Assembly: GCA_050874585.1 (NCBI GenBank)
Contig: JBNMKZ010000001.1
Span: 49,772-113,771 of the forward strand
Source of the DNA: UBA1067 sp050874585
GTDB lineage: Bacteria > Verrucomicrobiota > Kiritimatiellia > RFP12 > UBA1067
DNA length: 64,000 nt
Direction of reading: 5' to 3'
Below are positions 39,735 to 48,460 of this stretch, in pieces; within the stretch, counting starts at the first letter, position 1, and every line of letters starts with the position of its first letter. The notes beneath the pieces are model-generated. The model did no database searches. It had not been told where the DNA came from and saw only the letters and a list, made by a program, of their open reading frames with translations. The translations under genes and the position numbers were made by a program.

Positions 39735-40780
39735 TATTTTGTCCTCCGAATTGCCTGTTTGAAATCGCCGCTACCGCCCGAAACGGGCGCAGAAATATCC
39801 GCGTCAAGAACCTCGACCTGCTCGGAATCAATCCAAAACTTGATCTTACGGCCCCGAACAACCTGATCCTCGACCTTTGACTCGTCACGAATCTCCGCCG
39901 GACGCTCCGTCCAACCGTACAGGACGACCATTCCCCCCTCCTTGTAGTAAGAGACTTTCGATCCGTAGGCGCGGCGCGTCTCATTTGTCATCGCGACATT
40001 CCCGATGGCAACAATGCGCCGAAGGTCATTCGTTCCAGATGTAAACACATAGGCCTTGTCCGCATGAAGCTGATACTGCTCGTCATCCACATAGACATTC
40101 TTGTCAAAGAAAATGACACCCTCCTTGCGGTCGTAGTAGGTCGTGGCGGATGTAATCCGCGCCGGACGCCCCGTGAGGGCCTTCGCCTCCTCTTTCGGCA
40201 CAACGCGTTCAAGCCGTTCGCGGCGTTCACGCTCCTCCGCCAACTTGCGCGTCAATTCCTCGTTCTGCTCTGCCAAGTCGGTGTTCTTCGCTTCAAGAAT
40301 TCCGCCGCGTGTCTCCAACCGCTGGTTTTCTTCTTTCAGCTTCTCAACCGCCGCGACATCCTGAACCACCTTCTCAACGATGCTTGTCACGGGACGCTCA
40401 ACCTCAACCAGTCGCTCGACCGTATTGGTCATGACGTGCTCGACGACAACCTCAACTGGTTTCTCCACGATTCGCTCGACAACATTGGTCACCGGCCGCT
40501 CCACTTCGCGCACCTTTTCGACCAAGTTGGTGACGACCTTCTCAACAGTCACTTCAACGGGGCGTTCCACGACATTGGTCACGACGACGGGCGGCACAAC
40601 TACCGCTGCACGCCGCTCAACGGTCACCTTCGGGGCCGAATAGCCCCGTTCGAGTACGGACGGTTGCCGCGCCGGCTTGGGCTCTTCGGGCGGCAGAAGG
40701 TCAAAGAGGTCAAGCCCCTCAGCAAAGACAGGCGTTGCCAGACCAATTGCAAGAAAACAACAGAATACATTCAGGCCCAT
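39734..40780 (-). CDS. LptA/OstA-like periplasmic protein with Val-Glu-Arg repeats and a coiled coil
   Basis: A signal peptide (MGLNVFCCFLAIGLATPVFA) is followed by degenerate repeats of the type VERPVTNVVERIVEKPVEV (about 60-140), a coiled coil (LKEENQRLETRGGILEAKNTDLAEQNEEL, about 148-190), and an OstA/LptA-like beta-taco domain (ITSATTYYDRKEGVIFFDKNVYVDD, QLHADKAYVF, GNVAMTN). LptA bridges LPS from the inner to the outer membrane. The extra modules resemble a spacer across the periplasm. It overlaps rfbC by 10 bp and the sugar transporter by one base. Confidence 0.75.
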   Translation of the reverse strand: MGLNVFCCFLAIGLATPVFAEGLDLFDLLPPEEPKPARQPSVLERGYSAPKVTVERRAAVVVPPVVVTNVVERPVEVTVEKVVTNLVEKVREVERPVTNVVERIVEKPVEVVVEHVMTNTVERLVEVERPVTSIVEKVVQDVAAVEKLKEENQRLETRGGILEAKNTDLAEQNEELTRKLAEERERRERLERVVPKEEAKALTGRPARITSATTYYDRKEGVIFFDKNVYVDDEQYQLHADKAYVFTSGTNDLRRIVAIGNVAMTNETRRAYGSKVSYYKEGGMVVLYGWTERPAEIRDESKVEDQVVRGRKIKFWIDSEQVEVLDADISAPVSGGSGDFKQAIRRTK

Positions 40781-41319
40781 GGTTCAATATCCTTTAGGAG
40801 CGGATGCTTCAGGTCCTTCTCGCTCAGGAGAAAGGGCCTGCCCGGATTCGGATACTCAATTCCCAACGCCGGGTCGTCAAACTTCAGCCCCCGTTCCGAG
40901 GCCGGATTGTAGAAATTGTCACACTTATAGGAAAAAATCGTCTCGTCCTCCAAGACAACAAATCCATGGGCAAACCCACGCGGAATGAAGAACTGCCGCC
41001 CATTCTCGGATGTCAGCTCGCAGGCAACGTGCCGACCGAATGTCGGACTTCCCTTGCGAATGTCAACGGCGACATCCCAGACCGCCCCGCGAATCACCCG
41101 CACAAGCTTCGCCTGGGCGAATTCTCCCGCCTGCCAGTGAAGTCCACGCAAAACGCCGCGCGAACTCATAGACTCGTTGTCCTGAATAAAGTCAGCACAA
41201 ATCCCTGCCTCGCGATAACGCCGAACACTGTACGTCTCTTGAAAGCTTCCCCGCGCATCACGGAAGATTTGCGGTTCGACAATCTTGACGTCCGGAATTT
41301 CAGTTGGTCTGACTTGCAT
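40771..41319 (-). CDS. rfbC: dTDP-4-dehydrorhamnose 3,5-epimerase
   Basis: Third step in dTDP-L-rhamnose synthesis. The cupin protein (182 aa) has DARGSFQETYSVRRY, QDNESMSSRGVLRGLHWQ (catalytic His), GRHVACELTSENGRQFFIPRGFAHGFVVL, and YKCDNFYNPASERGLKFDDPALGI. rfbA, rfbB and rfbD are not adjacent. The ATG is 7 nt after an extended -10 box, so a leaderless transcript is likely. It stands upstream of the LptA-like gene, both linked to outer-membrane glycolipids. Confidence 0.95.
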   Translation of the reverse strand: MQVRPTEIPDVKIVEPQIFRDARGSFQETYSVRRYREAGICADFIQDNESMSSRGVLRGLHWQAGEFAQAKLVRVIRGAVWDVAVDIRKGSPTFGRHVACELTSENGRQFFIPRGFAHGFVVLEDETIFSYKCDNFYNPASERGLKFDDPALGIEYPNPGRPFLLSEKDLKHPLLKDIEPWA

Positions 41320-41326
41320 GGCAGGG

Positions 41327-41335
41327 ATTATACCA
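41327..41335 (-). promoter_or_regulatory. Extended -10 promoter of rfbC, probably leaderless
   Basis: TGGTATAAT at 41327-41335 on the minus strand; seven bases (CCCTGCC) separate it from the rfbC ATG at 41319. Confidence 0.6.
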
Positions 41336-41339
41336 TATA

Positions 41340-42494
41340 TTACTTGCTGATGCCGAAGCGGTACTCCGTGCGACTACGGAAGGTCTCGCCAGGGCGGAGA
41401 ACCGTCGACGGGAACTCGGGATGGTTCGGTGAATCAGGGTAGTGCTGGGTCTCAAGTGCCACGCCCGCAAACGGACAGAGCGTCTTCCCGGCCGCCTTGG
41501 CCGCCAAATTCGTCGTCATGTTCTGCGCCCCATACATCTGGAGACACGGCTCGGTCGTCCAGATTTCGAGTGCCCGACCCGAAAGTGGATCGCGCATACG
41601 AGCCGCCGGACGCAGGTCGCCCATCTTCCCGCGAAGGACAAAATTGTGGTCATACCAGTTGTCCATGGGGGCAAAGGCCTTCTCGGCGACCATCAACCGA
41701 GCCTTCGCACCAATCTTGCGCATCACGGTGAAGTCAAGCCCCGTCCCCTTGACAGGCGCATTTTGAGTGGGAATCAGCCCCGCATCCGTCTGCGTATACT
41801 CGTCCGCAAAAATCTGCAGCTCCTGATCCAGCACATCACCACTCGACTCTCCGGCAAGATTCCAATAGGAATGGTGCGTCAGGTTGAGGACGGTCGGCTT
41901 ATCCGTCGTTGCCTCATAGTCGATTGTCCAGCGGTTGTCCGCGCTCACGCGATAGGTCACCGTCGCCGTCACCGTTCCTGGCAACCCCATCTCACCATCC
42001 TTCGAGACGTAGGCGAAAGCGATGCCCGTCTCCTTTTCCGTCGAGAAGGGTTCCGCCTTCCAAATCTTCGTATCCCAACCTTCCGGGCCACTGTGCAGGT
42101 TGCAGTGCCGCGCCGCCTTGTCCTCATTGATCGGCATCTGGTACTTGACACCGTCCAGGGTAAAAGTCCCGTTGGCGATGCGGTTGCCAAAACGTCCGAT
42201 GATTGTACCCGCGGAGAAACCGTTCCGCTCGTATTCGCCCGCCGTATTCCATCCAAGCGTCACATCTGCCAAATTGCCGAACCGATCTGGGGCATAGGCA
42301 CGCACGAGACGTCCGCCATAGTCCGAGACATCCAAGATGAGACCATTTCCACTTTCAAGACGCCAGATATGCGTCTCGCGGCCATCTGAAAGCGCACCAA
42401 ACGGTAAAGGGCCCGAAACGGAAACCGCCGCCTGAGCCGACGATCCGACCAACAAGCCCGTCAAAACGGAAAAAGCAAGCATCAATCGTTTCAT
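41340..42494 (-). CDS. galM: Aldose 1-epimerase (mutarotase), exported
   Basis: Interconverts anomers of galactose or glucose. The start at 42494 gives a signal peptide (MKRLMLAFSVLTGLLVGSSAQA) and a 384-aa protein with the family motifs YGGRLVRAYAPDR, GFSAGTIIGRFGNRIANG, HCNLHSGPEGWD (catalytic His), NLTHHSYWNLAG, NWYDHNFVL and GVALETQHYPDSPNHPEFPS (catalytic Glu). Periplasmic mutarotases of this kind go with polysaccharide breakdown; GH28 is the next gene upstream. Its promoter places a -10 box 7 nt before the ATG. Confidence 0.93.
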   Translation of the reverse strand: MKRLMLAFSVLTGLLVGSSAQAAVSVSGPLPFGALSDGRETHIWRLESGNGLILDVSDYGGRLVRAYAPDRFGNLADVTLGWNTAGEYERNGFSAGTIIGRFGNRIANGTFTLDGVKYQMPINEDKAARHCNLHSGPEGWDTKIWKAEPFSTEKETGIAFAYVSKDGEMGLPGTVTATVTYRVSADNRWTIDYEATTDKPTVLNLTHHSYWNLAGESSGDVLDQELQIFADEYTQTDAGLIPTQNAPVKGTGLDFTVMRKIGAKARLMVAEKAFAPMDNWYDHNFVLRGKMGDLRPAARMRDPLSGRALEIWTTEPCLQMYGAQNMTTNLAAKAAGKTLCPFAGVALETQHYPDSPNHPEFPSTVLRPGETFRSRTEYRFGISK

Positions 42495-42501
42495 AACGCT
42501 T

Positions 42502-42510
42502 ATTTTAGCA
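42502..42510 (-). promoter_or_regulatory. Extended -10 promoter of galM, probably leaderless
   Basis: TGCTAAAAT at 42502-42510 on the minus strand lies seven bases (AAGCGTT) before the ATG at 42494. Confidence 0.55.
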
Positions 42511-42585
42511 TTTCCGTGGAAGGGCTGCAACCGACCAAGGCATCCCGCACATGTGCCTAACATTCCTACCTGCAATTCAGACGCG

Positions 42586-42640
42586 CCCTAACTGGAACTT
42601 TTCTGAGTTCTACCTGCAACTCGAAAATGTTCCAGTTGGC
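42586..42640. repeat. Family C short palindromic repeat, copy between galM and GH28
   Basis: CCCTAACTGGAAC (from 42586) and GTTCCAGTTGGCAG (to about 42642) are inverted, with CTACCTGCAACTC between. The same words are found at 12739-12790 and, more diverged, near 29021-29078. The surrounding 224-bp gap has no gene. Confidence 0.6.
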
Positions 42641-42718
42641 AGGCACAGCGTTCAAAACGCCGCGTCAGGAGGCGACCTCCGAAGAGCACGAACTTCTGCC
42701 GCGCACCTGCATCCCTTC

Positions 42719-43948
42719 CTATGGAATCGACTCCCACGAACTCGACTTCCAGCCCCAAGTGAAAGGTGTCGTACGCGTCGGGCCAGACGACAACTGGACG
42801 TTGGTAAGAACGAGATTTGTCACGGACTGCACCTCCAATGGATTTGGCGCGGCAATTTTACCAGTTACATTCTCAAGACGCATATTCACAAGCGGCGTTT
42901 CCGCCGTCCCCTTGAGGACAATTGGCTTGGCGGCCTCAATGCGTAGATTCTTCAATGTGACATTCCCGAATTCGCCAAGCGTAATCGAAGGCTCAACATT
43001 GAAGAAGATTGGCGATCCCCGAACGACAATGTCACAATCCTCAACCACCAGATTGGACATTCGGCAACTTCCCCGCGTCCCTTCCTGCAGATAATGCAGC
43101 GGATGTTGAGAAAGAATGCCATTATTCCCAGAAATGCGCAACTTGTGAAAGTAACCATTTCGAATCGTTCCATCCGATGGACACCCCAAGCGAATGGCCT
43201 GACAGGAACTATCAAGTGAGCAATTCACGACCTCAAGGTCTTCGCACAGATCCGAATCCCCATCGGGACTGCGATTGGCGCGCATCACGATGCAGTCATC
43301 CCCCGTCACAATCGTGGAATCGGCAACCCGCATCCGCTTGCACCCGTCGAAATGGATTCCATCGTTGTTAATCATCCGCTGGTCTCCAACGATTGTGATG
43401 CCGCGAACATCGATATCCTCACACATCCGAAGCCAGAATGTCCACCCGGGGCTGTCCTTAAATGTCACGCCTGAAAAGCGGATTTTTCGGCATCCCCAGA
43501 ACTGCACCATGCGTGTACGGGGATGCGCAGGCTTGCGGAAGTGTTCCCCCGGCGGAACATTCCGATCATAGAACAAGGGACCCTGTCCATCAATCGTTCC
43601 TTCACCCGTAATGGAGACATTTTCACCTCCCAAGCAGACAAGGAAGGCCTTTTTCGAGCGCTCAGGTGCCTTTTTGATGCGTGGATCATCAATGTCATCG
43701 TAGTCATCGGGCAAGGCAGACCCCCGAAGCACCGCGTTCTTGGCCAAGTGAAGATCGACACCACTGCGCAAGTAGATTGTGGCGCTCTCATAGAGTCCGT
43801 TCGTCAGCGTGACGCGTCCGCCCCCCTCCTTCGAAACAGCATCAATTGCCCGCTGAATTGCCGCGCCCGTCTTTTCAAGAACCACCAACTCGCGCGCCTG
43901 ACAGAAGAGCCCAGCAATTCCAACTACAATCAAAAATAACAATCGCAT
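42719..43948 (-). CDS. GH28-family polygalacturonase-like protein, exported
   Basis: A signal peptide (MRLLFLIVVGIAGLFCQA) precedes a right-handed beta-helix of about 390 residues. The catalytic region has NNDGIHFDGCKRM (Asp of NTD-like motif), VTGDDCIVMRAN (GDDC pair) and a later SCQAIRLGC in place of GHG, so the third motif is unusual. Start of the helix is marked by AIQRAIDAVSKEGGGRVTLTNGLY. Substrate could be a pectin or other uronic-acid or rhamnose glycan. It is followed by galM. Confidence 0.85.
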   Translation of the reverse strand: MRLLFLIVVGIAGLFCQARELVVLEKTGAAIQRAIDAVSKEGGGRVTLTNGLYESATIYLRSGVDLHLAKNAVLRGSALPDDYDDIDDPRIKKAPERSKKAFLVCLGGENVSITGEGTIDGQGPLFYDRNVPPGEHFRKPAHPRTRMVQFWGCRKIRFSGVTFKDSPGWTFWLRMCEDIDVRGITIVGDQRMINNDGIHFDGCKRMRVADSTIVTGDDCIVMRANRSPDGDSDLCEDLEVVNCSLDSSCQAIRLGCPSDGTIRNGYFHKLRISGNNGILSQHPLHYLQEGTRGSCRMSNLVVEDCDIVVRGSPIFFNVEPSITLGEFGNVTLKNLRIEAAKPIVLKGTAETPLVNMRLENVTGKIAAPNPLEVQSVTNLVLTNVQLSSGPTRTTPFTWGWKSSSWESIP

Positions 43949-43967
43949 CGCATCATCTCACTTTCGC

Positions 43968-44840
43968 TCATTTCACAGACTCAAGTCGTTCAAGCAAAGG
44001 ACGAATGAACGACTCGTCAACTTCCATTCCCAAGTGGATGGTCGGTTTATTACCACCATGAAAATCGCTACCCGCTGATGTCAAGTAGCCGAGCCTCAGC
44101 GCGATTCGCGTGAATTCAATGTTCTCCTGCGTGGTATTCGCCTGATAAACCGACTCCACACCATCCAAGCCAACCTCCCGAAGACGCGCCAATTCTCGCG
44201 CCGCCTTCTCATAGTCCGGGCCAACACATTTCCAGTCCTTCTCCCAGTACTTGGGATGCGCCATGATGGTCAGCCCCCCCGCCTCGTGAATCACCCGAAA
44301 AGAGTCCTCCTGGGAGGGATGCCAGCGGTCTTCATAGCAACGCGTTGCCGGTGGCGAAAGCGGTGTCAAATAGTTTTCAAACGCCGTTTTGACATCGGAC
44401 GCATACTGGTGGTCGACCAACCATCGGGCGAAATGCGGACGGGCAAGAACATCCCCATGCGCATAAGAGGCGATATCATCCGCCTCAATTTCAATGCCAA
44501 TCCGAGCAAAATTCTCCCGAATGCGCTCGTTTCTTGCATTGCGTCCCTCAAGGACGCGCTGAAGAAAGTTTCGAAGCCCCGGATGGCGCGGATTCACGCC
44601 AATTCCAAGAAGATGGAACTTGTCAAATCCAGCCCCAGGTTCAATTGACAATTCGATCCCAGCAAACCGCCGCACGGGTTCTTCTTCAGCCAATGGTTCG
44701 TCCAAGAACTCTTCAACGCCATCGCAGTTGTCATGGTCCGTCAGGGCCATTGCCCTGAAGCCCCGTCCTCTACGGGCGAGGTCGCCCGGCGAAAATGTGC
44801 CATCACTCGCCGTTGAATGGACGTGAAAGTCAACCAGCAT
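43968..44840 (-). CDS. PHP-domain phosphoesterase
   Basis: The 290-aa protein has the metal-binding PHP motifs DFHVHSTASDGTFSP, ALTDHDNCDG, GIELSIEPG, MAHPKYW and AGSDFHGG. It resembles YciV/TrpH-like nucleases such as RNase AM (3'-5' on 5'-phosphorylated oligos), but the exact substrate cannot be assigned. It overlaps the phosphohexomutase gene by 11 bp and is 19 bp from the next start. Confidence 0.85.
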   Translation of the reverse strand: MLVDFHVHSTASDGTFSPGDLARRGRGFRAMALTDHDNCDGVEEFLDEPLAEEEPVRRFAGIELSIEPGAGFDKFHLLGIGVNPRHPGLRNFLQRVLEGRNARNERIRENFARIGIEIEADDIASYAHGDVLARPHFARWLVDHQYASDVKTAFENYLTPLSPPATRCYEDRWHPSQEDSFRVIHEAGGLTIMAHPKYWEKDWKCVGPDYEKAARELARLREVGLDGVESVYQANTTQENIEFTRIALRLGYLTSAGSDFHGGNKPTIHLGMEVDESFIRPLLERLESVK

Positions 44841-46203
44841 GAATCGCCTCGGACAGAAGATTGACCCAAGCCACCAGCCTCTCGCGCGTGTCGCATTCGA
44901 CGATCAGCCTCAGATACGGCTCCGTATTCGACTTCCGCACATTAATCCACCCTTCGGCGTACTCAATGCGAATACCATCCATCTCACTGCGCGAAAGTTC
45001 CGTCGGCAGGTTGCGACGAGCCGCCGCGAGGACACGTCCAATGGCAGCCTCCTTATCCTCAACCTTAAAATTCAGCTCACCCGAATTGGCATAACGACCA
45101 CAAATCGACGCCATCATCTGGGAGAATGACACTCCCTTCGATTTCGCCTTCGCAATCTCACCAAGAATGCGCAAGGCCGCCAGCACGCCCGAATCGCACC
45201 CGAAGAATTCCTTGAAGTAGTAATGCCCCGCCAATTCGCCACCACAAATCGCGTCAATCTGACGCAAAATCGGCTTGGCAAACGCATGGCCGACCGGGAC
45301 CATAACAGGTTCGCACCCAAGTTCGCGAATCGCCTCAATCGATCCGCGCGAAGTCCGAACGTCGTGTATGACTTTCGGATGTTCCCGCCGTGCATCCAAA
45401 CCCATGACATTCAAGGTCGCCTTGGCAACCACAGGAACCAAATAGTCAGGCTGGACAAATTCGCCGCGCTCATCAACGAACATACAGCGATCCGCATCCC
45501 CATCAAAAATGACGCCGCAATCAAGCCCCCGCTCCCGCACGAGTGAGGCAATTTGCTCCCGCGCCTCGGCCTTCAGCGGATTCGGCGCATGGCAGGGAAA
45601 GCGTCCATCCAATGCATCGTTGATTATCACCGCACCTGGGAAAAGCTGCCGCGCCAGGATGGAAGACATCCCATTCGAGCAATCCACCGCGTACTTAAGA
45701 CCAGCCGATTCTGCCAAGACTGGCCCATGCTCCCGTTGCCAGGCAAGATACCGCGAAAGGCCATCCAATTGGCGGACTTCGGACGGTTTTCCAAGGACAG
45801 GCCCGTCTGCCGCGCCGCCACTGACAATTCGCTCCACCTCATTCAGCCCATCCGCATAGCCAACCGGAAGTGCCGTTCGCTTTGAGACCTTGAGACCATT
45901 GTCCGTTGGCGGATTATGGGAGGCCGTAATCATCACCGAGCCATCAAAGCCATCCTCCGCCGTAAAGAAATAGACCATTGGCGTGGTACAGAGTCCAAGA
46001 TCCGTTACCTCTGCACCCGAATCCATCAAGCCTCGCAGAAGAGCCTCATGGACAACTGGCGAACTTTCGCGGCAGTCACGCCCAATCAACCAACGCCCAC
46101 CCCCAACAACACGCGGCAATGCACGGCCGACGCCATAAACAGTTTCGGGGCCAAAATCGGCCCCGAACGTCCCGCGCATGTCATAGGCCTTGAAAAATCC
46201 CAT
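44830..46203 (-). CDS. Phosphomannomutase/phosphoglucomutase
   Basis: Interconverts hexose 1- and 6-phosphates for cell-surface sugar synthesis. The 457-aa protein has all four domains: N-terminal FKAYDMRGTFG, the phosphoserine loop TASHNPPTDNGLK, metal loop DGDADRCMFVDERGEF, the sugar-binding GGELAGHYYF and C-terminal KSNTEPYLRLIVE. The GEXSG-like loop with Leu-Ala and length suggest the AlgC/ManB type. The name algC or manB cannot be chosen on sequence alone. Confidence 0.93.
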   Translation of the reverse strand: MGFFKAYDMRGTFGADFGPETVYGVGRALPRVVGGGRWLIGRDCRESSPVVHEALLRGLMDSGAEVTDLGLCTTPMVYFFTAEDGFDGSVMITASHNPPTDNGLKVSKRTALPVGYADGLNEVERIVSGGAADGPVLGKPSEVRQLDGLSRYLAWQREHGPVLAESAGLKYAVDCSNGMSSILARQLFPGAVIINDALDGRFPCHAPNPLKAEAREQIASLVRERGLDCGVIFDGDADRCMFVDERGEFVQPDYLVPVVAKATLNVMGLDARREHPKVIHDVRTSRGSIEAIRELGCEPVMVPVGHAFAKPILRQIDAICGGELAGHYYFKEFFGCDSGVLAALRILGEIAKAKSKGVSFSQMMASICGRYANSGELNFKVEDKEAAIGRVLAAARRNLPTELSRSEMDGIRIEYAEGWINVRKSNTEPYLRLIVECDTRERLVAWVNLLSEAIHAG

Positions 46204-46223
46204 GGCAAACCGTTCCTTTCCGC

Positions 46224-46922
46224 TTACTTGAGCAAATCGCCCGCATCCTTCTCAAGTTCGGCCTTCGCTTCTGGGTCGGTATTCTTCTCCGCCTCATCAA
46301 TCGCCGCCAGATAGTGAGCCTTCGCTTCGGCACGAAGCGAGGCCGAAAGATTCGTGTTTCCAAGGTCTGCGGCAAGTTCGGACATGCGCTTCTTATTGCG
46401 GGCAAGAAGACCGTTCTTCGTCCATGTAATGCCCGTGCAGGGATCGGCCTCGCCTTTCGCATTCTCATCATTGACAAGGGTCTCGACAAAGATGCCAAAC
46501 TGCTCAAGAGCCGTCGCCTTATCCCCATTCTTCAGTGCGGCATGGGCACGAATCTTCGCCTTCGCGCCCGACTTCCACGTCTCGCTGTAGTCAGGCAACT
46601 CGTCAATCAGGTTCGCGGCCTTCTCATACTCGCCAATGAGAAAGGCACCATCAAGACGACGCTCGAAAAGCATGCGCGCCATGTCAGGGCTACATTTCTT
46701 GGAGACTTCCTCCATCTCGGCCAGGACACGCCGGAGCTCCTCGCAGGCCGCCACATCGGGCGAACCATCCCCAGCCTCCTTGTAATACGTGCGCAGACAC
46801 TGCGCACCCGCCTTGTCCGCCTCCGCACGAACACGATCCGTATACCGACGATAGCCGAAGATCGCCGCGACGGCAACAAGGATGACAACGAGAACAATGC
46901 CAACGAGTGTATTTTTTTTCAT
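46224..46922 (-). CDS. Membrane-anchored helical (tetratricopeptide-like) protein
   Basis: An N-terminal anchor (MKKNTLVGIVLVVILVAVAAIFGY) is followed by about 200 residues of helices without conserved cysteines. Segments such as RMLFERRLDGAFLIGEYEKAANLIDEL and AKIRAHAALKNGDKATALEQFGIFVETL have the spacing of TPR-like helical pairs. Unknown function. The start overlaps the ribF stop by 4 bp, and a TGGTACAAT box lies 6 nt before it. Confidence 0.65.
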   Translation of the reverse strand: MKKNTLVGIVLVVILVAVAAIFGYRRYTDRVRAEADKAGAQCLRTYYKEAGDGSPDVAACEELRRVLAEMEEVSKKCSPDMARMLFERRLDGAFLIGEYEKAANLIDELPDYSETWKSGAKAKIRAHAALKNGDKATALEQFGIFVETLVNDENAKGEADPCTGITWTKNGLLARNKKRMSELAADLGNTNLSASLRAEAKAHYLAAIDEAEKNTDPEAKAELEKDAGDLLK

Positions 46923-47755
46923 GGCGATATTGTACCACAATCTTTGGCAATTTGTCTTCGCAAATCTTCAATCTTCTCAAATTTTCTTTCGCCGCGTATG
47001 AACCGAACCATCTCCACAGATGCCGAATCACCCAACTGCGGCCATTCACCTTCGACCTTTTCGAGGATATGCACCTCAAGCATTGGCTCGGACCAGGCCA
47101 TTTGCCCCATCGTTGGCGCAAGCCCAAAATTGGCAATTGCCCGCCGTTCCAGAAGCCGAACCTCGTATACACCATGCGGCGGATGTTGCAACCCGTCCCC
47201 GATTCGGACATTGACTGTCGGAAAGCCAATCTGCCGCCCCATGCCCTTGCCGCGCACAACCGTACCGCGCATCTTCCAGGAATGGCCCAGCATCGCATTC
47301 ACCGCCTCAATCCGTCCCTCTGCAATTGCAGCTCGGATACGCGTCGACGAAATGGGCAAGCCCTCGTAGTCCGCATACGAAACAACTTCTGCGTCAATTC
47401 CGTGCGCCCTTAGGTACGCGGCATTTCCAACGCCCCCTCGGCCGAAATTCCAGTTTCCGCCGCAATAGACCTTACGTTCCCGCACATACTGCCTGATGAA
47501 GTCATCCGGGGAAAGTGCGGCGAGTACCGGCGTAAACTCAAGTGCGCGTACATCCTTGACACCACAGGCCGCAATAGCCGCAAGGCGCTCCTCGGTGGAC
47601 ATAATGAGCCGCGGAGCACGGTTTGGCGCCAGAACTGAAAGCGGATGGTTCCGAAAGGTCAGAACAGCCGAGGCCCGGGCAAGGATCGCCTGATGCCCCC
47701 GGTGCACACCATCAAAGAAACCTACCGCAAGGCCGTCGCGAGAGGTTTCACACAT
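46919..47755 (-). CDS. ribF: Bifunctional riboflavin kinase/FAD synthetase
   Basis: Makes FMN and FAD from riboflavin. The 278-aa protein has the adenylyltransferase part with AVGFFDGVHRGHQAIL and ISSTRIRAAIAEG, then the kinase part with VVRGKGMGRQIGFPTVNV and HGVYEVRL. Slightly shorter than the usual 310 residues. It overlaps truB by 34 bp at its start and the TPR-like gene by 4 bp at its end, a compact truB-ribF pair seen in many bacteria. Confidence 0.94.
   Translation of the reverse strand: MCETSRDGLAVGFFDGVHRGHQAILARASAVLTFRNHPLSVLAPNRAPRLIMSTEERLAAIAACGVKDVRALEFTPVLAALSPDDFIRQYVRERKVYCGGNWNFGRGGVGNAAYLRAHGIDAEVVSYADYEGLPISSTRIRAAIAEGRIEAVNAMLGHSWKMRGTVVRGKGMGRQIGFPTVNVRIGDGLQHPPHGVYEVRLLERRAIANFGLAPTMGQMAWSEPMLEVHILEKVEGEWPQLGDSASVEMVRFIRGERKFEKIEDLRRQIAKDCGTISP
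46929..46937 (-). promoter_or_regulatory. Possible extended -10 promoter inside the end of ribF
   Basis: TGGTACAAT at 46929-46937 on the minus strand, six bases (ATCGCC) before the ATG at 46922. It lies in ribF codons, so chance similarity is possible, but the geometry equals that of the other leaderless candidates. Confidence 0.4.
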
Positions 47756-48444
47756 GTCGCAAAATCCTTGATGTCCGTCTCAAGCAGACGATCAAATGCA
47801 ATTGAATCGGCAACATCAAAACGTCCGACTTTCGTACGGCGCAAAGTCTCAAGACAAGCCCCGCATCCGAGTGAATCGCCAAGATCGTTGACCAATGTCT
47901 TCACAAGAAGACCCTTCGTGGACACAACCTCAAATCCAACGGTTGGCGGATTGAACGATGTCACATCGAAGCGATAAACGTGCGCCATAAACGGCTTGTG
48001 AGCCCCCGTGTTGGCAATCTCATAGAGGGCCGAACCTTCACGCCGCACACTGCAGAAGGAACTCTCCGTCTGAAAGACATCCCCCCGGAACTCCGGAAGC
48101 ACCGCCTTCAGTGCCGTCTCATCGGGAAGCGCGGCAGTTCCCTCACAGGAAACCTTTTCTCCCTGAATGTCATGCGTATTCGTCTTGAGGCCAAGACGGA
48201 GCGTCCCGACATAGGCCCGATCGGCCCCCATGACATCGCCCACATACCGGTTTGCCCCATTAATTAGAAGAACAAGCAACCCCGTCGCAGCCGCATCAAG
48301 CGAGCCGCCATGCCCGACCTTGACGAGATTGAACTTGCGCTTGACGGACTTCACCACGGTTGAAAAGGCTATACCGGCCGGCTTGTCGACGAGCAAGAAC
48401 CCGTCCAAATCCTCCAACATTCGCAATTGCGTCAGATTGGCCAT
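47722..48444 (-). CDS. truB: TruB-family tRNA pseudouridine synthase, atypical
   Basis: Converts U55 of tRNA to pseudouridine. The 240-aa protein has LDGFLLVDKPAGI, the catalytic motif VGHGGSLDAAATGLL (Asp kept, but GHTGTLDPxATG is altered to GHGGSLDAAATG), and KTLVNDLGDSLGCGACLETLRRTKVGRF. It is short (typically about 300), lacking the C-terminal PUA-like domain, and the QxPPxxSAxK loop is QTESSFCSVRREG. Gene order with ribF supports the assignment; specificity may be changed. Confidence 0.85.
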   Translation of the reverse strand: MANLTQLRMLEDLDGFLLVDKPAGIAFSTVVKSVKRKFNLVKVGHGGSLDAAATGLLVLLINGANRYVGDVMGADRAYVGTLRLGLKTNTHDIQGEKVSCEGTAALPDETALKAVLPEFRGDVFQTESSFCSVRREGSALYEIANTGAHKPFMAHVYRFDVTSFNPPTVGFEVVSTKGLLVKTLVNDLGDSLGCGACLETLRRTKVGRFDVADSIAFDRLLETDIKDFATCVKPLATALR

Positions 48445-48460
48445 CGTTTAGTTCTCCCCA

